DNA of 64,000 nt, from positions 62,001 through 126,000 of the forward strand of contig NZ_JACEGD010000006.1 of NCBI RefSeq assembly GCF_016031635.1, given 5' to 3'. Position numbers and translations under genes: made by a program. The notes beneath the pieces are model-generated. The model ran no database searches. It worked only from the letters and a program-made list of their open reading frames with translations, and was not told the DNA's origin. Position 1 is the first letter of the stretch. The number at the start of each line of letters is the position of its first letter. Origin of the DNA: Bradyrhizobium diversitatis. Its GTDB lineage: Bacteria > Pseudomonadota > Alphaproteobacteria > Rhizobiales > Xanthobacteraceae. This document shows, in pieces, positions 45,487-53,793 of the stretch.

Positions 45487-46262
45487 TGGCGGCAATCGAG
45501 CTTCGCAACATCGTCAAGGTGTTCTCCGACAAGCGGCGCGGCCGTGACCTGCTGACGCTGGACAACATCAATCTCGACATCGAGGCCAATGATTTCGTCT
45601 GTCTGCTCGGCCCTTCTGGCTGCGGCAAGTCGACCCTCCTGAACATCATCGCCGGCTTCGAGCAGGCGACCTCCGGTCGCACGCTGGTCGACGGCAGACA
45701 GGTGGAGCGGCCCGGCTCGGACCGTGGCGTGGTATTCCAGCAGCCGACCCTGATGCCGTGGCTGACAGCGATCGACAACATCGCCTTCCATCTCAAGCTC
45801 AAGGGCGTTGCCAGAGCCGAGCGGCACCAGCGCGCCATGGAGTTCATCGACCTCGTCGGCCTTCGCGGTTTCGAGCATCATCATCCTTCCGAAATGTCGG
45901 GCGGCATGAATCAGCGCGTGGGCATCGCCCGCGCGCTGCTGATGAACCCGAGTGTCATCCTGATGGACGAGCCGTTCGCGGCGCTGGATGCCCAGACCAA
46001 GCTCGAAATGCAGGAGGAACTGGTCGCAATCTGGCAGAAGCGCCGCTGTACCATCGTGTTCGTCACCCACAGCGTCGACGAGGCGCTGGTGCTCGGCAAC
46101 AAGATCGTGGTCATGACCAGGCGGCCGGGCCGGATCCGCGAGGCCGTCAACTTCGACCTGCCGCGCCCGCGCGACATCACCAGCCCCGAGTTCAACGATG
46201 CAAAACGCCGCATCCTGTCCCTGATCCGCGAGGAGTCGACGCGCCTGGCGCAGGCGTCGTAA
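45486..46262 (+). CDS. ABC transporter ATP-binding protein (SsuB/TauB type)
   Basis: A 258-residue ATPase: Walker A LLGPSGCGKSTLLN, Q-loop VFQQPTLMPWLTA, signature EMSGGMNQRVGIARALLMNP, Walker B ILMDEPFAALD, switch His in VTHSVDEALVLG. The upstream stop and this ATG share one base. It ends 9 bases before the arylmalonate-decarboxylase-like gene, so transport and catabolic genes form one operon. Confidence 0.93.
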   Translation: MAAIELRNIVKVFSDKRRGRDLLTLDNINLDIEANDFVCLLGPSGCGKSTLLNIIAGFEQATSGRTLVDGRQVERPGSDRGVVFQQPTLMPWLTAIDNIAFHLKLKGVARAERHQRAMEFIDLVGLRGFEHHHPSEMSGGMNQRVGIARALLMNPSVILMDEPFAALDAQTKLEMQEELVAIWQKRRCTIVFVTHSVDEALVLGNKIVVMTRRPGRIREAVNFDLPRPRDITSPEFNDAKRRILSLIREESTRLAQAS

Positions 46263-46271
46263 GGTTTCGAC

Positions 46272-47003
46272 ATGCGCAAGCGTCTCGGCATGATCACGCC
46301 GTCCTCCAACTCTGTGCTCGAGCCCGTCACCAGCGCCATGCTGGCCGACGCTCCCGGCGTCACTGCGCATTTTTCGCGCTTCCGCGTCACCGAGATTGCG
46401 CTCGACGCCGCCGCGCTGAACCAGTTCGATGCCTCCGCGATGCTTCCGGCCGCGGACCTGCTGGCGGATGCCAAGGTTGACGCCATCGCTTGGAACGGTA
46501 CGTCCGCAAGCTGGCTCGGCATCGCCCGCGACCGCAGCCTGTGCGAGGCGATCACGGTCCGCACAAATGTGCCGGCGACGACATCGACGCTGGCCTGCAT
46601 CGATGCCGCCCGCGCGCTCGGTGCCAGGCGCGTCGGCCTGGTCTCGCCCTATACCGACGATGTCCAGCGGCGCATCGCCGACGTCTGGGCCGAGGAGGGC
46701 GTTGCTCCGCATGCCGAGCGGCATCTGGGCTTGCGCGACAACTTCTCCTTCGCCGAGGTCGCGCCGGCGGCGATTGCGGACATGATCCGTGCTGTGGCGG
46801 CGGAGGGGGCTGACGTGATCGTCATTCTCTGCACCAATCTCGACAGTGCTGCCCAGGCGGCCTCGATGGAGCGGGAGCTGGGCGTCGCCGTGCTCGATTC
46901 GGTCGCAGTGACGCTGTGGCGATCGCTCGGCCTCGCCGGCGGCGACATCCGGGCGCTTGCGCAGTGGGGGCGGATCTTCCAGACATTGCCAGGCATCAAG
47001 TGA
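46272..47003 (+). CDS. Arylmalonate decarboxylase / maleate isomerase-like protein
   Basis: A 243-residue Asp/Glu-racemase-superfamily enzyme. The first catalytic position reads WNGTSAS (Gly76), where racemases and maleate isomerases have Cys; the second is VIVILCTNLDS (Cys187). Bordetella arylmalonate decarboxylase has Gly74 (GTSLSF) and Cys188, so the spacing and residues match that enzyme. VPATTSTLACIDAARALGAR and VSPYTDDV are shared family motifs. In an operon between an ABC importer and a hydantoinase; substrate not known. Confidence 0.78.
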   Translation: MRKRLGMITPSSNSVLEPVTSAMLADAPGVTAHFSRFRVTEIALDAAALNQFDASAMLPAADLLADAKVDAIAWNGTSASWLGIARDRSLCEAITVRTNVPATTSTLACIDAARALGARRVGLVSPYTDDVQRRIADVWAEEGVAPHAERHLGLRDNFSFAEVAPAAIADMIRAVAAEGADVIVILCTNLDSAAQAASMERELGVAVLDSVAVTLWRSLGLAGGDIRALAQWGRIFQTLPGIK

Positions 47004-47014
47004 CGGAGGCATCA

Positions 47015-48424
47015 GTGACGCAGCTCGACCTCGCCATTCGCGGCGGCACCATCGTGACGGCCAGCGACGAGTTTCGCGCCGATATCGGCATTTGCGACGG
47101 CCGCATCGTCAGCATCGCCGATAGCATCGAGGGCGCGGTACGCGAGATCGATGCGACGGGCCTATTGGCGCTGCCGGGCGGCATCGACAGCCACGTCCAT
47201 ATCTCGCAGCCCTCGGGCCCCGACGTGGTGATGGCCGACGATTTTGCCTCGGCGACGCGTGCGGCGGCGGCCGGCGGCAACACCATGGTGCTGCCCTTCG
47301 CGCTGCAGGAGAAGGGTACCTCGCTGCGCAGCTGCGTCGAGAACTATCGCAAGCTCGCCGAGGGCGAATGCTACATCGACACCGCCTTCCATCTCATCAT
47401 CTCCGACCCGACTGCCGTGGTACTCGGGCAGGAGCTGCCGGCGCTGGTCAAGGATGGCTACACCTCGTTCAAGGTGTTCATGACCTATGACGACCTCGTG
47501 CTCAGCGACAAGCAGCTGCTCGAAGTGTTCGACGTCGCGCGCCGCGAGGAGGCGCTGGTCATGGTCCATTGCGAGGGCTACGACGCCATCCGCTTTCTCA
47601 CCAGCAAGCTGGAGCGCGAAGGTCATATCGCGCCGTACTATCACGGCACCTCGCGACCGCAGGCGGTCGAGCGCGAGGCGACGCACCGGGCCATCAGCCA
47701 TGCCGAGGTGATCGGCGTTCCCATCATGATCGTGCACGTCTCGGGCCGAGAGGCGATGGAGCAGGTGCGCTGGGCCCAGCAGTGCGGCCTGCCGGTGCAT
47801 GCGGAGACCTGCCCCCAATACATCACGCTGACGGCCGACGACATGAAGGGCCTCAACATGGACATCACGGGCGCGAAATACGTCTGCTCGCCGCCGCCGC
47901 GCGATGTCGAGAGCCAGCAGGCGATCTGGGAAGGCATCACGTCGGGCGTGTTCCAGACCTTCTCGTCCGATCATTGCCCGTTCCGCTACGACGATCCCAA
48001 AGGGAAGCTGACGCCGAATGCGCGTACCTCGTTCCGCTGGGTGCCGAACGGCATCCCCGGCGTCGAGACCCGGCTGCCGATCCTGTTCTCCGAAGGCGTC
48101 TTGAAGGGCCGCATCACCCTGCAGAAGTTCGTCGAGTTGACCGCGACCAACCACGCCCGCATCTATGGCCTCTATCCGCGTAAGGGCTCGATTGGCGTCG
48201 GCTTTGATGCCGACATCGTTCTCTGGGATCCAAAATTGAAGAAGCCGATCCGGCAGGCCGATCTGCACCACGGCGCAGACTACACGCCCTGGGAAGGTTT
48301 CGAGGTCACGGGATGGCCGGTGACGACGATCGCCAGGGGGCAGGTGGTCTGCAGCCAGGGCCGGATCGTCGGCACCAAAGGTACAGGCCAGGTGCTCAGC
48401 CGGGGCAAGTCGAGCCTGATCTGA
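47015..48424 (+). CDS. Dihydropyrimidinase / D-hydantoinase-type cyclic amidohydrolase
   Basis: A 469-residue zinc-dependent cyclic amidohydrolase. GTG 47015 with GGAGG 5 bases upstream gives MTQLDLAIRGGTIVTASDEF. Metal ligands: HVHISQP in GGIDSHVH, the carboxylated Lys in SFKVFMTYDD, HCEGYDA, IVHVSG and SSDHCPF. It opens hydantoins, dihydropyrimidines or similar imide rings. It ends an operon with a NitT-type importer and an AMDase-like protein, pointing to uptake and ring opening of a cyclic ureide or imide. Confidence 0.9.
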   Translation: MTQLDLAIRGGTIVTASDEFRADIGICDGRIVSIADSIEGAVREIDATGLLALPGGIDSHVHISQPSGPDVVMADDFASATRAAAAGGNTMVLPFALQEKGTSLRSCVENYRKLAEGECYIDTAFHLIISDPTAVVLGQELPALVKDGYTSFKVFMTYDDLVLSDKQLLEVFDVARREEALVMVHCEGYDAIRFLTSKLEREGHIAPYYHGTSRPQAVEREATHRAISHAEVIGVPIMIVHVSGREAMEQVRWAQQCGLPVHAETCPQYITLTADDMKGLNMDITGAKYVCSPPPRDVESQQAIWEGITSGVFQTFSSDHCPFRYDDPKGKLTPNARTSFRWVPNGIPGVETRLPILFSEGVLKGRITLQKFVELTATNHARIYGLYPRKGSIGVGFDADIVLWDPKLKKPIRQADLHHGADYTPWEGFEVTGWPVTTIARGQVVCSQGRIVGTKGTGQVLSRGKSSLI

Positions 48425-48437
48425 TTCAGCTCGACTC

Positions 48438-48692
48438 GCCGCCGACTGCGCCTCTAGCGCGGAATGGCTTTAGGTCGATCGATTGCCACGGGCTCGGTGC
48501 AACCTCTCCCGCTTGCGGGAGAGGTCGCGCCCACCGGGTCGCGCCGAAGGCGCGCCCGATGACAGGCTCCGGCGCGGGTGAGGGCTTTCTCCTCTAAGGA
48601 ATTATCCCATTGCGGAAACACCCTCTCCCGCAAGCGGGAGAGGGGGCCGACTACCGTCGTTGCAGCGATTAAGACTCATCTCATCGCGCTTC
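48438..48692. repeat. Palindromic repeat element (copy 2)
   Basis: A copy of the element at 38373-38588 lying between convergent genes. It has similar termini (left CTAGCGCGGAATGGCTTTAG, right with GACTCATCTCATCGCGCTTC), the core hairpin CTCTCCCGCTTGCGGGAGAG (about 48504-48523) and its partner CTCTCCCGCAAGCGGGAGAG (about 48623-48642). The middle differs and is longer than in copy 1. Its right end abuts the azoreductase stop codon. Confidence 0.8.
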
Positions 48693-49317
48693 AGAAGGTC
48701 GCGGCCATTGCAGCGAGGCGTTGATGGGCCCGTTCGCGGGCAGCATCGATCGGCGCTTGCGGTCCCGTGGTTGGACCGATCAGAACGAAACGGACATTTC
48801 TGATGCCGATGAAGCGCAGGATTTCCCGCAAATAGGGCGTAGCCATATCGATCCGGCCGCGGTTCATGCCGGTGGCAAAATCGCTGCCGCTTGCGATGAT
48901 CACCAGCGTCGGCCGGTCGTTGAGCAGCGGCAGATATCCCTGCGATGGATCGAACCGAAAGGTGAGACCGGGCTGGACGATGATGTCGAACCACTGCTTG
49001 AGCTTGTAGGGAATGCCGAAGTTCCACATCGGGGTCGAGATCAGCACCCGATCGGCCAGCGAAAAGCGTAGCGCCATTCGCTCGGCCTCGGCAAAGCTGT
49101 CGCGTTGGGTGCCGTTGAAGGCCTGAGCCTTCATGCGTGCATATTTGGCCTCGACAATGGGGCCCGTGAATTCCGGCATCCGCTCGCGCCAGATGTCCAC
49201 GAGATCGACGTCCCAATCCGGCCGAGCTTGGCGAAATCCGTCAAGAAAGACGCGCGCTCCGGCACTCGACTCGGACTCGGCGCGGGGCGAGCAGGTCAGA
49301 TGAAGGAGCTTTGCCAC
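48691..49317 (-). CDS. azoR: FMN-dependent NADH-azoreductase
   Basis: A 208-residue flavodoxin-fold enzyme of the AzoR family, reducing quinones and azo compounds with NADH. N-terminal LHLTCSPRAESESSAGARVF fits the FMN phosphate loop (SPR...S.S), and STPMWNFGIPYKLKQWFD is the signature flavin-contact segment. It is 3 bases downstream of the SMP-30/isochorismatase fusion gene on the same strand, so probably in that operon. Confidence 0.92.
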   Translation of the reverse strand: MAKLLHLTCSPRAESESSAGARVFLDGFRQARPDWDVDLVDIWRERMPEFTGPIVEAKYARMKAQAFNGTQRDSFAEAERMALRFSLADRVLISTPMWNFGIPYKLKQWFDIIVQPGLTFRFDPSQGYLPLLNDRPTLVIIASGSDFATGMNRGRIDMATPYLREILRFIGIRNVRFVLIGPTTGPQAPIDAARERAHQRLAAMAATF

Positions 49318-49320
49318 AGC

Positions 49321-50895
49321 TCATCCCAGCGCTCTGATCACGGTGTCGGCTCTGGTCACGACGGCGACGTTCTGCATGGCGAAGTTGATCGAGGCGTGGT
49401 GCCAGTCGGCATTCATGGTCGAGCAGCAATCCTCGGGCACGATCATGAAATAGCCCTTGTCGGCGCCGGTCCGCGCTGTGTGCTCGACCGACATGTTGGT
49501 CCAGGCGCCGGTATTGATGATCATGTCGCGGCCGGTGGCCTTGAGAATCGTCTCCAGCCGCGTACCTTCCCAGGCGCTCATGCGCATCTTCTCGACCACG
49601 AAATCGCCGGGCCGCGGCTCGAGGCCCGAAACGGGCGCGGCGCCCCAGCTTCCGCGCACCATCGCCTTGCTGTCGACGAGGCCCTCGAACAGCGGCGCGT
49701 TCAGTGTGACGCCGGGGGCGCCGGGCTCGACGACGAACCAGACATGGATGATGACGACGCCGCGGGCCCGTGCGGCTTCCGCCAGGCGCCGCACATTCTC
49801 CACGACATGCTGCTGCTTGGCGTGTCCCGGCGCGCCGGACTCGGCGAAGGCGCCGCCGTCCATGATGACATCATTCTGGAGATCCTGGATGATCATGGCG
49901 CAGCGTTGCGGATCGAGCCGCAGCTCACCCTCGGCGAGAATGGGCGCGGCCGGGGCGGAGCTCGATGTTGCGCCACCGCTGCTTCGCCGGCCGCTCATAT
50001 ACGGCTCGTGCCGCGGACCGGCCTTGGTCGGGATCGCATAGACCGAACGCGTCGCGGTCAGGTAGAGCGTGCGGAAATCCGGCCCGCCCCAGGCGAGGTT
50101 GGCGACCAGCTCCGGCACGCGGACCTTGCCGAGCAGTTCGCCCCGTGGCGAATAGACCCAGATGCCGCCGGGTGCCGTAACCCAGACATTGCCGTGCTGG
50201 TCGCACTTCATGCCGTCGGGCAGACCGGGCTCGAGTTCGGACTTGATGCCGCTCGCAAACACCCGTGCATTGGCCAGCGAACCGTCGCCGTTGACGTCGA
50301 AAACGCGGACCAGGGCCTGCACGGTGTCGTTGACATAGAGCAGCCGCTCGTCAGGCGAGAAGCACAGCCCGTTCGGCTGATCGAACAGATTGCGCTCGAC
50401 CACGAGCTTCGGCTCGCTGCCGGGCACGAGGCGATAAACGCCCTGGAAGCCGAGCTGGCGCGGCCGCTCGACGCCATAGACCGGCATGCGGCCATACCAG
50501 GGATCGGAGAAATAGATCGCGCCGGATGAGTGCACGCAGACGTCGTTCGGGCTGTTGAGCTCCTGGCCGCCGAAATGCGAGGCCAGCACCTCGCGCCGTC
50601 CGTCCGGGCGTTCGCGGACCAGCGACGAGGTCGCGTGCTCGCAAACAATCAAATTGAGCTCGGCGTCATAGGTCATGCCGTTGCATTTGTTCGATGGGCG
50701 TTTGACCTCGACGACGCCCCGCCGCGCATCCCAGCGCCTGCGCACGTCGGCCGGCATGTCCGAGAACAGCAGATAATGATCGACCGGATGCCAGATCGGC
50801 CCTTCCGTGAAGTCGAAGCCGGTGCCGATCTGGGCGACCGGCGCATAGGGGTCGATCAGGGTCTCGAACTCGCTTCGCAACGTCACATGCGTCAT
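49321..50895 (-). CDS. SMP-30/gluconolactonase-isochorismatase fusion protein
   Basis: A 524-residue two-domain protein. Residues about 1-300 are an SMP-30/gluconolactonase beta-propeller (FDFTEGPIWHPVDHYLLFSD, SPNDVCVHSSGAIYFSDPWY). A Ser/Gly/Pro-rich linker (about 300-325) joins an isochorismatase-like domain. In that domain the Asp (QDLQND, D338) and Lys (VEKMR, K436) of the triad are kept, but the cysteine position is Ser (TNMSVEHTAR, S469). Two adjacent cysteines follow at 490-491. ATG 50895 follows GAGGA. It lies 19 bases from the MBL gene upstream. Confidence 0.85.
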   Translation of the reverse strand: MTHVTLRSEFETLIDPYAPVAQIGTGFDFTEGPIWHPVDHYLLFSDMPADVRRRWDARRGVVEVKRPSNKCNGMTYDAELNLIVCEHATSSLVRERPDGRREVLASHFGGQELNSPNDVCVHSSGAIYFSDPWYGRMPVYGVERPRQLGFQGVYRLVPGSEPKLVVERNLFDQPNGLCFSPDERLLYVNDTVQALVRVFDVNGDGSLANARVFASGIKSELEPGLPDGMKCDQHGNVWVTAPGGIWVYSPRGELLGKVRVPELVANLAWGGPDFRTLYLTATRSVYAIPTKAGPRHEPYMSGRRSSGGATSSSAPAAPILAEGELRLDPQRCAMIIQDLQNDVIMDGGAFAESGAPGHAKQQHVVENVRRLAEAARARGVVIIHVWFVVEPGAPGVTLNAPLFEGLVDSKAMVRGSWGAAPVSGLEPRPGDFVVEKMRMSAWEGTRLETILKATGRDMIINTGAWTNMSVEHTARTGADKGYFMIVPEDCCSTMNADWHHASINFAMQNVAVVTRADTVIRALG

Positions 50896-50914
50896 CGGTC
50901 GATCCTCGACAACC

Positions 50915-51763
50915 TTAAGCCGGGAACCAGTTGCGCTGGGGGAGGGACTGTACGATCGGGCCGGGGACCTGATCATGCAGCCGACCCACGACGTTGCCGC
51001 CTTCGATCTTGGCGGGCCGGTCGTGCACCGGGAGCAGGTAGCGCGAATTGCTGAGAAGCTTCTTGATGGCCGCCTTCTCTGCGCGCTTGGTGGTGCCATG
51101 GTTGCCGGTGGTGCGCGGCTCCCAATCGTGTATTTCATGGAAAGGCGTGACGATCTGATCGTTGAAGTCGTAGATCACATCGCCGCAGATGGTCGCAATG
51201 CCGTCGGCTGTGTGGACGATGATATTCATCGAGCCCTCGGTGTGCGCGTTGGCGGCGTCGCAATAGACGCCGGGCATCAGCTCGATCGGTCCGGTGATCT
51301 CGAGATCCAGGAAGCGCAGCGCGCTCTTGGTGTGCAGGCGGTCGATCAGGTGCTTGATGTCGGGCGCCGGATATTGCGGATGCATCAGGCCGGAGACGGA
51401 ATATTCGAGCTCCCTGCGGTTCAGGACGACGGTCGTGTTCATCGGGAACAGATCGTCCTTGCCGGCATGGTCGATGTGCAGATGGGTGTGGCAGACGAAG
51501 CGAACGTCGCCCATGCGGACGCCGTGGCGCGCGAGCTGGTTCTCGATCATGTTCTCATGATACTGGAGACCCCGCATGCCCAGCGTCTCCATGATCTGAT
51601 TGGAGCGATAGCCGGTGTCGACCACGACCGGATAGGGGCCGCCGAGGATCAGGAAGCCGAGGGTGAGGACGCGGCGGGTGCGGCCGCAGTCGCGGCCGAG
51701 CACCAGGAAGCTCGATTCCAGCTCGATATCGCCGTAGTCCAGGATCTTGATCTCCAGCGCCAT
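50915..51763 (-). CDS. MBL-fold hydrolase, acyl-homoserine-lactonase-like
   Basis: A 282-residue metallo-beta-lactamase-fold protein with the metal motif HTHLHIDHAG and later metal ligands in NAHTEGSMNI and ICGDVIYDF. The length and motif arrangement resemble AhlD/AttM-type N-acyl homoserine lactonases, though other lactones are equally possible. GGAGGGAAACGA precedes the ATG. Same-strand neighbours (amidohydrolase, SMP-30 lactonase) support a role in ring opening in a catabolic pathway. Confidence 0.85.
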   Translation of the reverse strand: MALEIKILDYGDIELESSFLVLGRDCGRTRRVLTLGFLILGGPYPVVVDTGYRSNQIMETLGMRGLQYHENMIENQLARHGVRMGDVRFVCHTHLHIDHAGKDDLFPMNTTVVLNRRELEYSVSGLMHPQYPAPDIKHLIDRLHTKSALRFLDLEITGPIELMPGVYCDAANAHTEGSMNIIVHTADGIATICGDVIYDFNDQIVTPFHEIHDWEPRTTGNHGTTKRAEKAAIKKLLSNSRYLLPVHDRPAKIEGGNVVGRLHDQVPGPIVQSLPQRNWFPA

Positions 51764-51793
51764 TCGTTTCCCTCCTGTCTCGTTTCTTGTCTG

Positions 51794-52678
51794 TCAAAGC
51801 CGATAGACGCGCGTCGCCGTCGTCCTGAAGACCGCATCCTGCTGCTCCGCATTGAACGGGGCGGCTGCGGCGCGAAAGGCTCCGACGAGCTCGCGGTAGC
51901 TGGTCCACAACTTCTCGATCGGAAAATTGGAGCCAAACAGGCAGCGCTCGGCGCCGAAGATCGCGACGGTGTCGGCGAGCACGGCGGCGATATGCGCGGG
52001 ATCGTTGCGATGGATGAAGGTGCCGAGACCCGAGAGCTTCGAAACAACGTTCGGACAGGCCGCAAGTCGCGCCATGCCGGCGCGCCAGGCGTTGCGGCCA
52101 GACGGTGAGAGGTCCTCCAGCATGCCGGCATGCTGGAGGATGAAGGTCACCTTTGGACAAGCGTCGGCCAGCTCCGCGGCCTCCGGCATCTGTGGCGTGA
52201 ACACCTGCAGGTCGAAGCTCCAGCCGTAATCGGCCAAACGCGCGACGTTGCGGCGGATCATGGGGTCGGCGCAAAGATCCGAGCGGGCCGCAAAGCGGTA
52301 GAGCGGGTTCTCGTGCCAATGCAGCTGCATGCGCACCCCGCGCAGCAGCGGATAGCGTTTGAGGCGGTCGAGCTGCGGACGCACGTCGTCGACCGCGAAA
52401 TTGGCGTAGGCGACGATGGCGTGCGGCCAGCCGTGCTCATCAGCCGTCTGCTGCACCCAGGCAGCCTCGTCCTCGAAACGGTCATTGGCCCAGTTGGTCT
52501 GGACGTAGACGGAGCGGGTGACGTCGCTGCCCTTGAGGTCGTCGAGATATTCCTGGATCGGATAGTCGCGCCGGATCGGCTCGTAGGGACCGAAGATGCG
52601 GGGCTGCATGGGACCGGTCAGCCAGGGCAGGTCGGCCTGCCGCCAGATGTGATGATGGCCGTCGACAATACCGTTCAC
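51794..52678 (-). CDS. Amidohydrolase-2 family TIM-barrel hydrolase
   Basis: A 294-residue metal-dependent hydrolase. N-terminal VDGHHHIWRQADLPWL provides the metal histidines; later VRMQLHWHENPLYRF, FILQHAGMLEDL and CLFGSNFPIEKLW are typical of the amidohydrolase-2 (lactonase/decarboxylase-like) branch. It overlaps the VWA gene by ATGA, linking it to the Mo-hydroxylase operon. Substrate unknown. Confidence 0.88.
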   Translation of the reverse strand: MNGIVDGHHHIWRQADLPWLTGPMQPRIFGPYEPIRRDYPIQEYLDDLKGSDVTRSVYVQTNWANDRFEDEAAWVQQTADEHGWPHAIVAYANFAVDDVRPQLDRLKRYPLLRGVRMQLHWHENPLYRFAARSDLCADPMIRRNVARLADYGWSFDLQVFTPQMPEAAELADACPKVTFILQHAGMLEDLSPSGRNAWRAGMARLAACPNVVSKLSGLGTFIHRNDPAHIAAVLADTVAIFGAERCLFGSNFPIEKLWTSYRELVGAFRAAAAPFNAEQQDAVFRTTATRVYRL

Positions 52679-53793
52679 GCAGCTCTCCTTCCCAGTGCCA
52701 GGACGTGGGCGACGATCGATGCGCTCGATCCGCCGTCCACGAGATCGTCGACGAAGCGTTCGATCGCGACCAATGCTTCGGTCTGCGGACGGAAGCCGGG
52801 GCCTGTCGCAAGGGGCGTCAGCCAGCTCAGGCGCCAGGCCCGCCGCGACAGTTTCGCGACGGCGTCGCGAAGGGCGTCCGGTTCGCCGCGCTCGAGTCCG
52901 TCCGACAAGATGACCACGGCAGCGCCGCGGGCGTAACCGCCGAACCGCGGGACCGCGAGAAAGGCCTGCAGCGCGTCGCCGATGCGGGTGCCGCCGTCCC
53001 AGTCGCTGACGAGATGCGCTGCCGCATTCAGCGCCTGCTCGCGGCGTTTCAGCCGCAGTGCGCGGGTGACACGGGTCAGCCGCGTGCCGAAGGTGAAGAC
53101 CTCGACGCTCGGCGCGGCCTGCACCAGCGCGTGTGCAAGCTTCATATTCTCTTCGGTGCGGCTCTTCATCGAGCCGGAGACGTCGATCAGCAGCAGGATC
53201 TTGCGCGGGCGCTGGCGCCGCTTCATGTGGCCGAGACGCAGGATCTCGCCGTCGCTGCGGACGCTGTCGCGCAAGGTGCGGCGGAGGTCGGCGAACGGGC
53301 CGCGGCGCGCCCGCATGCGGCGGTGCCCACGCCGCCGCGGCAGGCGCCGCGGGGCCTCGCGTGCCAGGCGCCGGAGGACATCGGTCGTGGAGAATTGCGC
53401 GAAGCGGCGCTCGACCAGAGCCTCGGTGCGCGTCGCAGTGAGGCCGGACTCGTTGGCGTCGTCGGAGAGCAGTGGCTCCTCGTCGCCGCGACCTTCCTCC
53501 TGCAGGCGAACGGTCTCATCGTCCTCGCCGTCTTCGGCATGCTCGATCGCCTCGCCGCCACGGAAATGGAGGTCGAACAGCCGGTCGAAGGTGGCGCGGC
53601 GCTCGGGCGGCGGAGCGAGGGTGGCGAGCGCAGATTGCTTGATGTCGTCGAGGTTGCGCGGTCCCAGCAGCGCGATCGCGGCGAGGAACGCGGTAGTCTG
53701 CTCCGGCGCCACGGCGAAGCCGTTGGCGCGCAGCAGCGCGACGAAGGAAACAAAGGTGCGGGCAGCGCGTGGAAGCTGCAGCTCGGGGCTCAT
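52675..53793 (-). CDS. VWA-domain protein, CoxE-like
   Basis: A 372-residue protein with an Arg-rich middle (about residues 145-190) and a C-terminal von Willebrand A domain whose MIDAS motif is LLIDVSGSMKSRTEE. CoxE partners the MoxR ATPase CoxD in maturing the active site of CO dehydrogenase-type molybdenum hydroxylases. It overlaps both the amidohydrolase (ATGA) and the MoxR gene (ATGA). Confidence 0.9.
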   Translation of the reverse strand: MSPELQLPRAARTFVSFVALLRANGFAVAPEQTTAFLAAIALLGPRNLDDIKQSALATLAPPPERRATFDRLFDLHFRGGEAIEHAEDGEDDETVRLQEEGRGDEEPLLSDDANESGLTATRTEALVERRFAQFSTTDVLRRLAREAPRRLPRRRGHRRMRARRGPFADLRRTLRDSVRSDGEILRLGHMKRRQRPRKILLLIDVSGSMKSRTEENMKLAHALVQAAPSVEVFTFGTRLTRVTRALRLKRREQALNAAAHLVSDWDGGTRIGDALQAFLAVPRFGGYARGAAVVILSDGLERGEPDALRDAVAKLSRRAWRLSWLTPLATGPGFRPQTEALVAIERFVDDLVDGGSSASIVAHVLALGRRAA

